NCBI RefSeq assembly: GCF_000428765.1
Contig: NZ_AUAO01000001.1
Coordinates: 558,001 to 622,000, forward strand
Direction: 5' to 3'
Source: Brevundimonas aveniformis DSM 17977
GTDB taxonomy: Bacteria > Pseudomonadota > Alphaproteobacteria > Caulobacterales > Caulobacteraceae
DNA length: 64,000 bases
Of the stretch, positions 57,700-64,000 are shown in pieces. Each line of letters begins with the position of its first letter. Positions within the stretch are counted from its first letter, which is position 1. Under the pieces are notes generated by a model that was not told the DNA's origin, searched no databases, and saw only the letters and a program-made list of their open reading frames with translations. Position numbers and translations under genes: made by a program.

Positions 57700-58344
57700 T
57701 CAGCCCTTGCGGGCTCGCGCCTCTTCGACGATGCGGCAGGCCGCCTCGAAGGCGGCGTCTATAGCCAAGTCAGACGTATCCAGCAAGACCGCGTCTTGCG
57801 CCGCCACCATCGGTGCCGCGTCTCGCCCGGCGTCGCGGGCATCGCGTTCGCGGATGTCTTCCAGGATGGTTTCAAAGGCGACCGTCTCGCCGCGGTTGAC
57901 CAGCTGTTTCCAGCGGCGTTCGGCGCGCACGTCAGGATCAGCGGTGACATAGATCTTCACATCGGCCTCAGGCGCGATCACCGTGCCGATGTCACGCCCA
58001 TCCAGCACCGCACCGCCGGGTTGGGCGGCAAAGTCTTTCTGCAAGGCCAGAAGCGCCTCTCGGACCGGCGGATGAAAGGCCACGCGGCTGGCCGCGTCGC
58101 CGGCGGCGCGCCCGATCAGGGCCGGGTCATCCAGAGCCGCCAGATCCAACGACCGGGCTGCAACGGCAGCCTGCTCGGGATCGTCGAGATCGCACCCTGC
58201 CGCCAGAACCGCCAGCCCGACCGCCCGGTAGAGCAAGCCGGTGTCCAGATACGGTAGGTCATAATGCGCCGCGAGCCGCGCCGCGATCGTACCCTTGCCC
58301 GATGCTGCCGGGCCATCAACCGCGATGATAAGGTCGGTGCTCAC
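57700..58344 (-). CDS. cmk: Cytidylate kinase
   Basis: A 214-residue (d)CMP kinase. P-loop GPAASGKG at 11-18, DTGLLYRAVG, VLDGRDIGTVIAPEADVKIYVTADPDVRAERR. Starts with GTG. It lies between a small membrane-protein gene and rpsA in the conserved aroA-cmk-rpsA order. Confidence 0.97.
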   Translation of the reverse strand: MSTDLIIAVDGPAASGKGTIAARLAAHYDLPYLDTGLLYRAVGLAVLAAGCDLDDPEQAAVAARSLDLAALDDPALIGRAAGDAASRVAFHPPVREALLALQKDFAAQPGGAVLDGRDIGTVIAPEADVKIYVTADPDVRAERRWKQLVNRGETVAFETILEDIRERDARDAGRDAAPMVAAQDAVLLDTSDLAIDAAFEAACRIVEEARARKG

Positions 58345-58388
58345 GCCTCGCCCTTAGCCGCCGAAGTGTGGCTTTGCCAAGCACGCCA

Positions 58389-58643
58389 TCAAGGCCGACG
58401 CCGTATCCGGTTGCTGGGCTTCTCGACCAGGGCCCGAAAGGTCACTACCACGGCGGCGATCAGAATGACCGCATGGGCGATCAAACTGAAGCCGAAGCGC
58501 GTGGGGTCATCGGCCATCGACACCATGTCCACGAACCGCCGGCGTGAGAAGGCGATGATCTCGCCGTTCTGCATGGCCCCGCTGAGCCCGCGCCACATCA
58601 AGCCGCCCACCGCCGTCGCACAAATGGCCGTCACCAGCCTCAT
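58389..58643 (-). CDS. Small two-helix membrane protein between aroA and cmk, 84 aa
   Basis: Two hydrophobic segments (about 2-24 and 51-70), joined by a polar loop with [19 protein letters not shown]. Its ATG overlaps the aroA stop by four bases (ATGA), so it is surely translated with aroA. Unknown family. It has been inserted into, or retained in, an operon that is conserved without it in many bacteria. Confidence 0.75.
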   Translation of the reverse strand: MRLVTAICATAVGGLMWRGLSGAMQNGEIIAFSRRRFVDMVSMADDPTRFGFSLIAHAVILIAAVVVTFRALVEKPSNRIRRRP

Positions 58644-59968
58644 GACGGACCCATTTGCGCGCCGAGGCCGGTCATCAGATCGACGAAGCCGGGAAAGCTG
58701 GTCGCGATCATGTCGGGCCGGTCCACGCTGACGGGGCGTGACGCCGCCAGACCCAGCACCAGGGCACTCATGGCCAGACGGTGATCGCCGTGGGTTTCGA
58801 CGCGACCGCCGCCGGAGGGCGCGCGCGCCTGTCCCTGAACAATCAGGCCCGCCGGTTCTTCCTCGACGATGGCCCCACAGGCCCTCAGCATCGCCGCCGT
58901 TCCGGCGATCCGATCGCTCTCCTTGACCCTCAGCTCCTCGAGACCGCGCATGATTGTCGGTCCTTCGGCAGCCGAGGCCAGGGCCGCCAGAATGGGGTAC
59001 TCGTCGATCATTGAGGCGGCGCGCTCGGGGGGCACCTCCACGCCCCGCATGCGCGATCCGCGTGCGGTGATGTCGCCGACCGTCTCGCCACCCTGCTCGC
59101 GCCGGTTCGCAATGGTCAGATCGGCTCCCATCTCAACCAGGGTTTCAAACAGGCCTGTCCGGGCTGGATTGAGCATCACCCCCTCAACGGTCACGCGAGA
59201 GCCCGGGATCAGCAAAGCCGCCGCCAACGGAAAGGCGGCCGACGACGGATCACCCGGCACGCTCAGATCCGTCGCCGACAAGGCCTGACCGCCTCCGACC
59301 GCTGCCGTCAGTCCGTCGCGCTGAACCTCCACGCCAAACAGGGGCAACATTCGCTCGGTGTGATCCCGGCTGGCTGAGGGCTCGGTCACCGAGGTCACGC
59401 CGTCTGCCCGCAAGCCTGCCAGCAGGATGGCGGACTTGACCTGCGCCGAGGCGTTTCGAGACGTCCACTGGACGGCGTTCAGCGGGGCGCCAAAATGCCC
59501 GCCGCCGCCCACCGTCAGCGGCAGACGGTCTGCAGACACCCGCGCGCCCATCAGGACCAGGGGCTCGCTGACACGCGCCATCGGACGCCCCCTCAGGCTT
59601 TCATCCCCGTCAAACCGCACCGCGATCGGGTAGCCGGCAACCGCCCCCATCAGCAGGCGCGCGGCTGTTCCTGAGTTGCCGCAGTCAATAATCCCGTCGG
59701 GCTGTCGCAGGCCACCCTGACCGACCACGCGCCACACGCCCGGCCCCAGCCGTTCGGTTTCAGCCCCCATCGCCGCCACCGCGGCGGCCGTGGCCAGGAC
59801 GTCATCGCTCTCCAGCAGGCCGTCAATCCGGCCTTCTCCGACCGCCAGGGCCGATAGGATCAAGGCTCGGTGCGAGATCGACTTGTCGCCTGGCGCACGC
59901 ACCTTTCCAGACAGGGCTGTCGAGGGCCTGGCGGTCAGGCTTTGGCGGTCCATCTGATCCCGGGCCAT
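58640..59968 (-). CDS. aroA: 3-phosphoshikimate 1-carboxyvinyltransferase (EPSP synthase)
   Basis: A 442-residue shikimate-pathway enzyme. Blocks: [18 protein letters not shown] (Lys29), [63 protein letters not shown] and [10 protein letters not shown]. The ATG at 59968 has GAGAGG upstream; ATG at 59953 is also possible, with GGGA before it. The sequence resembles class II type enzymes of alphaproteobacteria (for example the CP4 group) in the spacing around these blocks. Divergent from the TIGR02300 gene. Confidence 0.97.
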   Translation of the reverse strand: MARDQMDRQSLTARPSTALSGKVRAPGDKSISHRALILSALAVGEGRIDGLLESDDVLATAAAVAAMGAETERLGPGVWRVVGQGGLRQPDGIIDCGNSGTAARLLMGAVAGYPIAVRFDGDESLRGRPMARVSEPLVLMGARVSADRLPLTVGGGGHFGAPLNAVQWTSRNASAQVKSAILLAGLRADGVTSVTEPSASRDHTERMLPLFGVEVQRDGLTAAVGGGQALSATDLSVPGDPSSAAFPLAAALLIPGSRVTVEGVMLNPARTGLFETLVEMGADLTIANRREQGGETVGDITARGSRMRGVEVPPERAASMIDEYPILAALASAAEGPTIMRGLEELRVKESDRIAGTAAMLRACGAIVEEEPAGLIVQGQARAPSGGGRVETHGDHRLAMSALVLGLAASRPVSVDRPDMIATSFPGFVDLMTGLGAQMGPS

Positions 59969-60085
59969 GGGCCTCTCAACGCGTGACGATGAAATCGCTT
60001 TTGACAGCGGCCAAATCCGGTGGCAAGGGAGCCGCCCGATACGTCTGGGGTCAAACCCCACCTCACGAACAGCAAGGCTTTGACC

Positions 60086-60571
60086 GTGGCTAATCCCGAG
60101 CTCGGCGCCAAGCAGATCTGCCCGAACTGCCAGGCCAAGTTTTACGATCTGAATCGTCGCCCCGCGCACTGTCCCAAGTGCGACACCGAATTCGAAGCCG
60201 AAGAGGCCATCCGTCTGCGCCGCGGGCGCGGGCGCCCCGGTGTGGCCGATGACGACCAGACCGATGAGGACGAGGACACCGAGGATCAGGTCAAGTCCAA
60301 GCCCAAGACCTCGGAGGACGACGACGAGGACGAGGAAGAGGACGAGCCGGCGACCCCGGAGATCGACGAAGCCGCCAACGAGATCCCGGTCGGCGACGAC
60401 GACGACGACGGTGACGACACCGACAAGGTCGCGCCAGGCATGGGCGACGCTGACGACGACGATGACGTCGCCGATGACGACGACGATTCTGTGCCCTTCC
60501 TTGAGGACGACGACGACGAGGATTTCGACGACGAAATCGACGGGATTCCCGGCGAGGACGACGACGACTGA
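60086..60571 (+). CDS. TIGR02300/FYDLN acid domain protein
   Basis: 161 residues. The N-terminus [40 protein letters not shown] has two CxxC pairs for zinc (CPNC and CPKC) around the FYDLN signature. The remainder is extremely acidic: runs of Asp and Glu fill residues 72-161 with [22 protein letters not shown] near the end. GTG at 60086 gives the family N-terminus and has AAGG eight bases upstream. Function unknown; the protein is near-universal in Alphaproteobacteria. Confidence 0.93.
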   Translation: MANPELGAKQICPNCQAKFYDLNRRPAHCPKCDTEFEAEEAIRLRRGRGRPGVADDDQTDEDEDTEDQVKSKPKTSEDDDEDEEEDEPATPEIDEAANEIPVGDDDDDGDDTDKVAPGMGDADDDDDVADDDDDSVPFLEDDDDEDFDDEIDGIPGEDDDD

Positions 60572-60683
60572 TCGCCCTGATCCGCCCGGTCGAATTTCGC
60601 GCTCAGCGGGGCTTGATCGGGCGGGCCGGTGCGACTAGGTTCCGCCGCCTTGCGGGAGGCCATCCCGCAAACCCGAGACGATC

Positions 60684-60759
60684 GGGGCTATAGCTCAGTT
60701 GGTAGAGCGCTTGAATGGCATTCAAGAGGTCAGCGGTTCGACTCCGCTTAGCTCCACCA
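60684..60759 (+). tRNA. tRNA-Ala (anticodon GGC)
   Basis: Acceptor stem GGGGCTA with TAGCTCC (one G-U pair), then ACCA. D-arm GCTCAGTTGGTAGAGC; anticodon arm CTTGA-ATGGCAT-TCAAG with anticodon GGC; T-loop TTCGACT. The length is 76 and CCA is encoded. Confidence 0.97.
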
Positions 60760-60760
60760 T

Positions 60761-60792
60761 CGAAGGCCCGGCGGACCCCCGCCGGGCCTTCG
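60761..60792 (+). terminator. Terminator after tRNA-Ala
   Basis: A perfect 14-base stem, CGAAGGCCCGGCGG (60761-60774) with CCGCCGGGCCTTCG (60779-60792), around a four-base loop, one base past the tRNA. A short TCCTAT follows. Confidence 0.8.
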
Positions 60793-60828
60793 TCCTATCC
60801 GGGCCTAGCGGAAGCGCGGGTTAGGCCG

Positions 60829-60858
60829 CTTGACCAGAAGCTCCGCGGACCCCACCTA
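60829..60858 (+). promoter_or_regulatory. RpoH (sigma-32)-like promoter of hsp20
   Basis: CTTGACC (60829-60835), a 14-base spacer, then CCCCACCTA (60850-60858). This matches the heat-shock promoter consensus CTTGA and CCCCATnT well. Transcription would begin near 60865, giving a leader of about 60 bases to the hsp20 ATG. The spacing is the same as in the htpX promoter candidate. Confidence 0.7.
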
Positions 60859-60923
60859 GAGCCTAACGAGGCGCTTCTTCGGAGGGCCTCACCTGTGCAA
60901 GGGTCGCTTCCCAAGGAGGGCTC

Positions 60924-61343
60924 ATGTCCCGCTCTGTCTTTTTTGACAGCCCGTTCCTGCTCGGCTTCGAGCAGACCCGGTCGCTGATCGACCGCGCCGC
61001 CAAGATCGCGGCGGAGGGCTATCCCCCGTACAATGTCGAGGCTGTCGGAGACGACGGCGTCCGCATTTCACTGGCCGTGGCCGGCTTTTCACCAGACCAG
61101 CTGTCCGTCACCGTCGAGGGACGCCAGCTGACCATTTCGGGGCGTCGCGACAGCGAACCCTCGGCCCCCGAAGGCACCTATCTTCATCGCGGCATAGCGG
61201 CTCGGGGCTTTAACCGGGCCTTTGTCCTGGCGGATGGAATGGAGGTTGTCGGCGCGACGGTCGAACATGGCCTGTTACACGTCGATCTGACTCAGCCCCC
61301 GGCCAGCCAGGTGGTGCGGCAGATCCCCATCCGGGCCGGATAG
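60924..61343 (+). CDS. Small heat-shock protein, Hsp20 family
   Basis: A 139-residue alpha-crystallin chaperone that holds unfolded proteins. The domain runs from about YPPYNVEAV to the end: DDGVRISLAVAGFSPDQLSVTVEGRQLTISGRR, HRGIAARGFNRAFVLADGMEV and GLLHVDL. The C-terminal IPI triplet (QIPIRAG) allows oligomerisation. AAGGAGG lies five bases before the ATG. DUF1150 follows, as usual in alphaproteobacteria. Confidence 0.95.
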   Translation: MSRSVFFDSPFLLGFEQTRSLIDRAAKIAAEGYPPYNVEAVGDDGVRISLAVAGFSPDQLSVTVEGRQLTISGRRDSEPSAPEGTYLHRGIAARGFNRAFVLADGMEVVGATVEHGLLHVDLTQPPASQVVRQIPIRAG

Positions 61344-61449
61344 AGTCCCTACTTCCGCCCCTTTTCGCAGGACAATTGAAACTCGGAATGTCCGGCTGGC
61401 GTGAACCCGCAGGCCGCATGGGCGTTCCTTTGGTCAAGGACCAGACACG

Positions 61450-61704
61450 ATGACGACTGCTTTTTCGCGAAAGGCTTTTGCCGAACTCGGGGCCCCAAAC
61501 CTCGTTTATGTCCGCCCGCTGCGCGCGGGGGATCTCGGGCAGGAAGCCGGCATTCAGACGCGGCCCGGCGTAACGATCCGACCGGACCAGATCATCTATG
61601 GCGTCTATGGCGCGGACGGCGAGCGGTTGGCCGTACTTCTCAAGCGCGAGGAGGCCTTTGCAGCCGCCGTCGCCTATGAGTTGGCCCCGGTGTCGGTGCA
61701 CTGA
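61450..61704 (+). CDS. DUF1150 family protein
   Basis: An 84-residue alphaproteobacterial protein (AFAELGAPNLVYVRPLRAGDLG, then IYGVYGADGERLAVLLKREEAFAAAVAYELAPVSVH). It is commonly found directly after an hsp20 gene, as here, which implies a role in the heat-shock response; no biochemical function is known. Confidence 0.88.
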   Translation: MTTAFSRKAFAELGAPNLVYVRPLRAGDLGQEAGIQTRPGVTIRPDQIIYGVYGADGERLAVLLKREEAFAAAVAYELAPVSVH

Positions 61705-61719
61705 CGGTCGCGGCGCAGG

Positions 61720-62472
61720 TCAGGCCTTCATCTTTTCAATCAGGGCCTCGGCAGCGGCCGGATTGCGCAGTTTGGCTCCGGAGATGAAGTAGGAAAAGAC
61801 ATCACCACCTTGCGCCCAGGCCAGAGCCCGCGTGGCCACGGCGTCCAATTCCTCCGAAGTCATGCCGGTGGGCTGGTCTTCACGGCTGGTCATCAGGCGC
61901 GCATATCGGAAGTCGGTCGTGTTCTGATCCATGCGCGGCCATTCCGGTGCCTCGGGGTCTTCGGCATAGATAATCGCGCAACCGTACTTGGCGGCCAGGT
62001 CGTAGAAGGCCGGGCCTTCGAACGTGCCGTTGCGAACTTCCAGAGCATGGCGCAGCCGTAAACCGTCCTTCTCGGCGGGAAGCAGCTTCAGGAAGCCCTC
62101 GAAGTCTTCCGGGTCGAACGTCTTGGTTGCCATGAACTGCCAATTGATCGGCCCCAGCTTGGGGCCCAGATGCGTGAGCCCCTGGTTCAGGAACATCTCA
62201 ATTGACCCGGCGGCATCCGTCAGCACCTTGCGATTGGTGCAGAACCGGCTGGCCTTGACCGCAAAGACGAAATCATCCGGCGTCTCGTCGCGCCACTTCA
62301 TCCAGGTATCGGGCTTGAAGCTGGAATAGTAGGTGCCGTTGATCTCGATGGAGGTCAGGCGACCGGCCATATGGGCCAGTTCCTTCTTCTGGCTTAGCTT
62401 CTCTGGATAGAAGACACCGCGCCACGGCTCATAGGTCCAGCCGCCAACGCCAATGCGAATGGGATGAGTCAT
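61720..62472 (-). CDS. DUF72 family protein (TIM-barrel)
   Basis: 250 residues beginning MTHPIRIGVGGWTYEPWRGVFYPEKLSQKKELAHMAGRLTSIEINGTYY, the DUF72 signature (IEINGTFY). Further family blocks are FVFAVKASRFCTNRK and LRHALEVRN. The fold is predicted to be a TIM barrel; the function is unknown, with a nuclease-like role suggested for some relatives. The ATG at 62472 is chosen by family start. Confidence 0.9.
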   Translation of the reverse strand: MTHPIRIGVGGWTYEPWRGVFYPEKLSQKKELAHMAGRLTSIEINGTYYSSFKPDTWMKWRDETPDDFVFAVKASRFCTNRKVLTDAAGSIEMFLNQGLTHLGPKLGPINWQFMATKTFDPEDFEGFLKLLPAEKDGLRLRHALEVRNGTFEGPAFYDLAAKYGCAIIYAEDPEAPEWPRMDQNTTDFRYARLMTSREDQPTGMTSEELDAVATRALAWAQGGDVFSYFISGAKLRNPAAAEALIEKMKA

Positions 62473-62495
62473 TGGGTTTCGCCTCCCGCTGGGGC

Positions 62496-63341
62496 TTACT
62501 CGTGCGCCGTGCGTGGCACACCCACGACGACAAAATAGATCCCCACCACCCCCAGGGCCACCAGCGAGGTGAGGGCACCAAATTCCCCCGTCAGCCACTT
62601 GGCCTGTGGGCCGGGGACAAAGGCGGCCACCAGGATCCCCTGGATGAACAGATTGTGCGACGCATGGGCCAGGGCCGCCGGCCAGAAACTGTTGGATCGC
62701 AAGCGGATGGCGTTGAAGAACGGGGTGATGATGAAAATCAGGGCGGTAAAGCAGATCAGGCTGTACCAGACCGGCGTCCCCTCTCCCGCATAGCCACCAA
62801 ACAGCAGCACCGGCAAGTGATAGGCCAGCCAGATCAGGCTGGACACCAGGCTGAGCCGCCAGAAACCCATTTCGCGCCCGAGCGCCGGGACCAGGAAGCC
62901 GCGCCAGCCGATCTCTTCACCGACGGCCCGGGTCAGGCTGGTCAGGGTTCCCACCGCGGACAAGGCCAGCAGTCCAACCCATGGCCCGACGTTCAGCCCC
63001 AGCCGGGCCACCGCCGCCTCCTGCCAGCGCGAAATATCGAACCCGCCGGCCCCGAGGAGAACGGCCCCGGCCACGGTTAGCGCGGCATAGATCACCGGCA
63101 CGGCCCAGCCGACCGCCAACTGGCCGACGGGCCAGGGACACCAGCCCAGCCCCCGCAGCGATCGGGTCGCCAACAACGTTGTCAGGATGGCCGCCAGGCC
63201 CGGGGCCCACATGATGTAGACGACCCATTTGTGGGTGGCCGGATTGCCAAGGCCACCACCACCGATGATCAAGGTGTTGAAGACGATGGAGGCGACGACA
63301 ACGAGGCCGAGAAAGAGCCAGATCTGGGTGCGGTTCGACAT
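62496..63341 (-). CDS. CPBP family intramembrane protease (CAAX prenyl protease-related)
   Basis: A 281-residue membrane protein with about eight helices. The active-site motif GEEIGWRGFLVPAL (EExxxR) is followed by AYHLPVLLFGG and HASHNLF histidines, the CPBP set. These proteases process peptides or act in bacteriocin immunity. The ATG at 63341 gives MSNRTQIWLFLGL; longer frames upstream are not needed. The gene is 23 bases upstream of the DUF72 gene, same strand. Confidence 0.9.
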   Translation of the reverse strand: MSNRTQIWLFLGLVVVASIVFNTLIIGGGGLGNPATHKWVVYIMWAPGLAAILTTLLATRSLRGLGWCPWPVGQLAVGWAVPVIYAALTVAGAVLLGAGGFDISRWQEAAVARLGLNVGPWVGLLALSAVGTLTSLTRAVGEEIGWRGFLVPALGREMGFWRLSLVSSLIWLAYHLPVLLFGGYAGEGTPVWYSLICFTALIFIITPFFNAIRLRSNSFWPAALAHASHNLFIQGILVAAFVPGPQAKWLTGEFGALTSLVALGVVGIYFVVVGVPRTAHE

Positions 63342-63445
63342 GGGTTGATTGAGCCGCGATGCTGCACATCTGACAACTGCTGAAACAGCAAGCTGGCCAT
63401 TTCCGCCTTGACCACTAGGGTCGGACCGACACGAGGGAGGGCTGC

Positions 63446-63838
63446 ATGCACACAGGATCATGTCTTTGCGGGGCGATCCGCGTCGAGGTTCGCGGCGACC
63501 TGCACGCGCCGGATGCCTGTCATTGCAGCCAGTGCCGGCGTTGGTCGGGTCACATTTGGGCCTCGACCGATGTTCCTCGCGACAGATTGACCCTCTCCGG
63601 AGAGGACCAGATCCGCTGGTTTCAGTCGTCAGACAGGGTCCGGCGAGGCTTCTGCGGCACCTGCGGCTCGGTAATGTTCTGGGACCCGCCGGCGCGGACC
63701 AGTATGGCCGTAGCCATGGGCTGTTTCGACCGACCGACGCAAACCGAGCTGGGCGTTCACATCTTCACCGCCGACAAAGGTGACTACTACCGGATCGACG
63801 GCGACGAGACGCCCCAGGAGCCGGCGCCGCCGCCCTAG
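63446..63838 (+). CDS. GFA family protein (glutathione-dependent formaldehyde-activating)
   Basis: A 130-residue zinc protein: cysteines at C6, C8 (SCLCGA), C25, C27, C30 (CHCSQC) and C70, C73 (FCGTCG) are the full GFA set. GFA proteins bind glutathione-type adducts, although the formaldehyde role is doubtful in many members. The start has GGAGGG upstream. It ends in a CTAG shared with the glutathione synthesis gene gshA, which may be more than chance. Confidence 0.92.
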   Translation: MHTGSCLCGAIRVEVRGDLHAPDACHCSQCRRWSGHIWASTDVPRDRLTLSGEDQIRWFQSSDRVRRGFCGTCGSVMFWDPPARTSMAVAMGCFDRPTQTELGVHIFTADKGDYYRIDGDETPQEPAPPP

Positions 63839-64000
63839 TAGGCGAAGTCCCGATAAACCCGGCTGACGTCGCCCTGCCAATCACCGTGGTACAGATCCAG
63901 CAGACGCTCGGCGGGCGTGACGCCACTGTCGGCGATGTCTTCCAGCTCTGACACATAGCCGCGCTCATCAACCATGCCGCCCGAGAATTGCCCGCGGTTC
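63835..64000 (-). CDS. gshA: Glutamate-cysteine ligase, C-terminal end (window edge)
   Basis: The minus-strand frame from the window edge to the stop at 63835 reads GGMVDERGYVSELEDIADSGVTPAERLLDLYHGDWQGDVSRVYRDFAY. This is the C-terminus of the alphaproteobacterial/plant-type glutamate-cysteine ligase (first step of glutathione synthesis), where RLLxLYxGxWxGDVxRVxxxFAY is typical. Only the last 54 codons are in the window. Confidence 0.85.
   Translation of the reverse strand, partial: NRGQFSGGMVDERGYVSELEDIADSGVTPAERLLDLYHGDWQGDVSRVYRDFAY

Overview
The window is a 64 kb piece of GC-rich alphaproteobacterial chromosome, almost certainly from the Caulobacterales and most like Brevundimonas. 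The grounds are the cell-cycle regulators GcrA and RcdA, GANTC-rich regulatory DNA, families largely confined to Alphaproteobacteria (TIGR02300/FYDLN, DUF1150, DUF1192, DUF1465), an F1-only atp operon, a TonB receptor of the large Caulobacter type and very high GC with many GTG starts. I see no prophage, insertion sequence, CRISPR array or obvious genomic island; it is mostly core genome.

Layout. 1-16 kb: end of coaBC, a fatty acid desaturase, an L,D-transpeptidase followed by the heat-shock protease htpX, rpmE (L31) with an attenuator-like leader, an ABC exporter, suhB, efp, a histidine kinase, thiE, a secreted beta-propeller protein, the bfd-bfr iron-storage pair, and the kdsB-apaG-ykgJ operon. 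16-28 kb: a membrane-anchored cytochrome c overlapping a TPR-sulfotransferase, an NlpC/P60 hydrolase with an M17 aminopeptidase, a secreted TPR protein, tRNA-Leu, a secreted amidohydrolase, a lipoprotein L,D-transpeptidase, purD with two tiny membrane proteins upstream, and a quinone oxidoreductase. 28-33 kb: rcdA coupled to a pantothenate-kinase-like gene, a methyltransferase, gcrA with a 389-base control region carrying CtrA-, DnaA- and GANTC-like sites, and an ABC ATPase. 33-42 kb: tRNA-Arg, a membrane RyR-domain protein, phhB-SDR, a glutamine cyclotransferase, bioB, terC and a TonB receptor. 42-50 kb: atpHAGDC, a truncated haemoglobin, a guanidinium exporter with a switch-like leader, a polysaccharide deacetylase and rppH. 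50-64 kb: a glutarate-type CoA-transferase and glutaryl-CoA dehydrogenase, a large unknown gene, mscL, the aroA-cmk-rpsA-ihfB operon, TIGR02300, tRNA-Ala, an RpoH-type promoter with hsp20-DUF1150, and the end of gshA.

How it fits together. Envelope upkeep is a strong theme (two L,D-transpeptidases, NlpC/P60, kdsB, polysaccharide deacetylase, mscL, HtpX). CoA biosynthesis appears twice (coaBC, coaA-like). Two regulators of the CtrA circuit, RcdA and GcrA, lie within 3 kb. The most interesting material is regulatory: the gcrA upstream region, the rpmE leader, the sugE leader, two RpoH-like promoters with identical 14-base spacers, and a recurrent gene-end arrangement in which convergent neighbours share one palindromic tetranucleotide carrying both stop codons.
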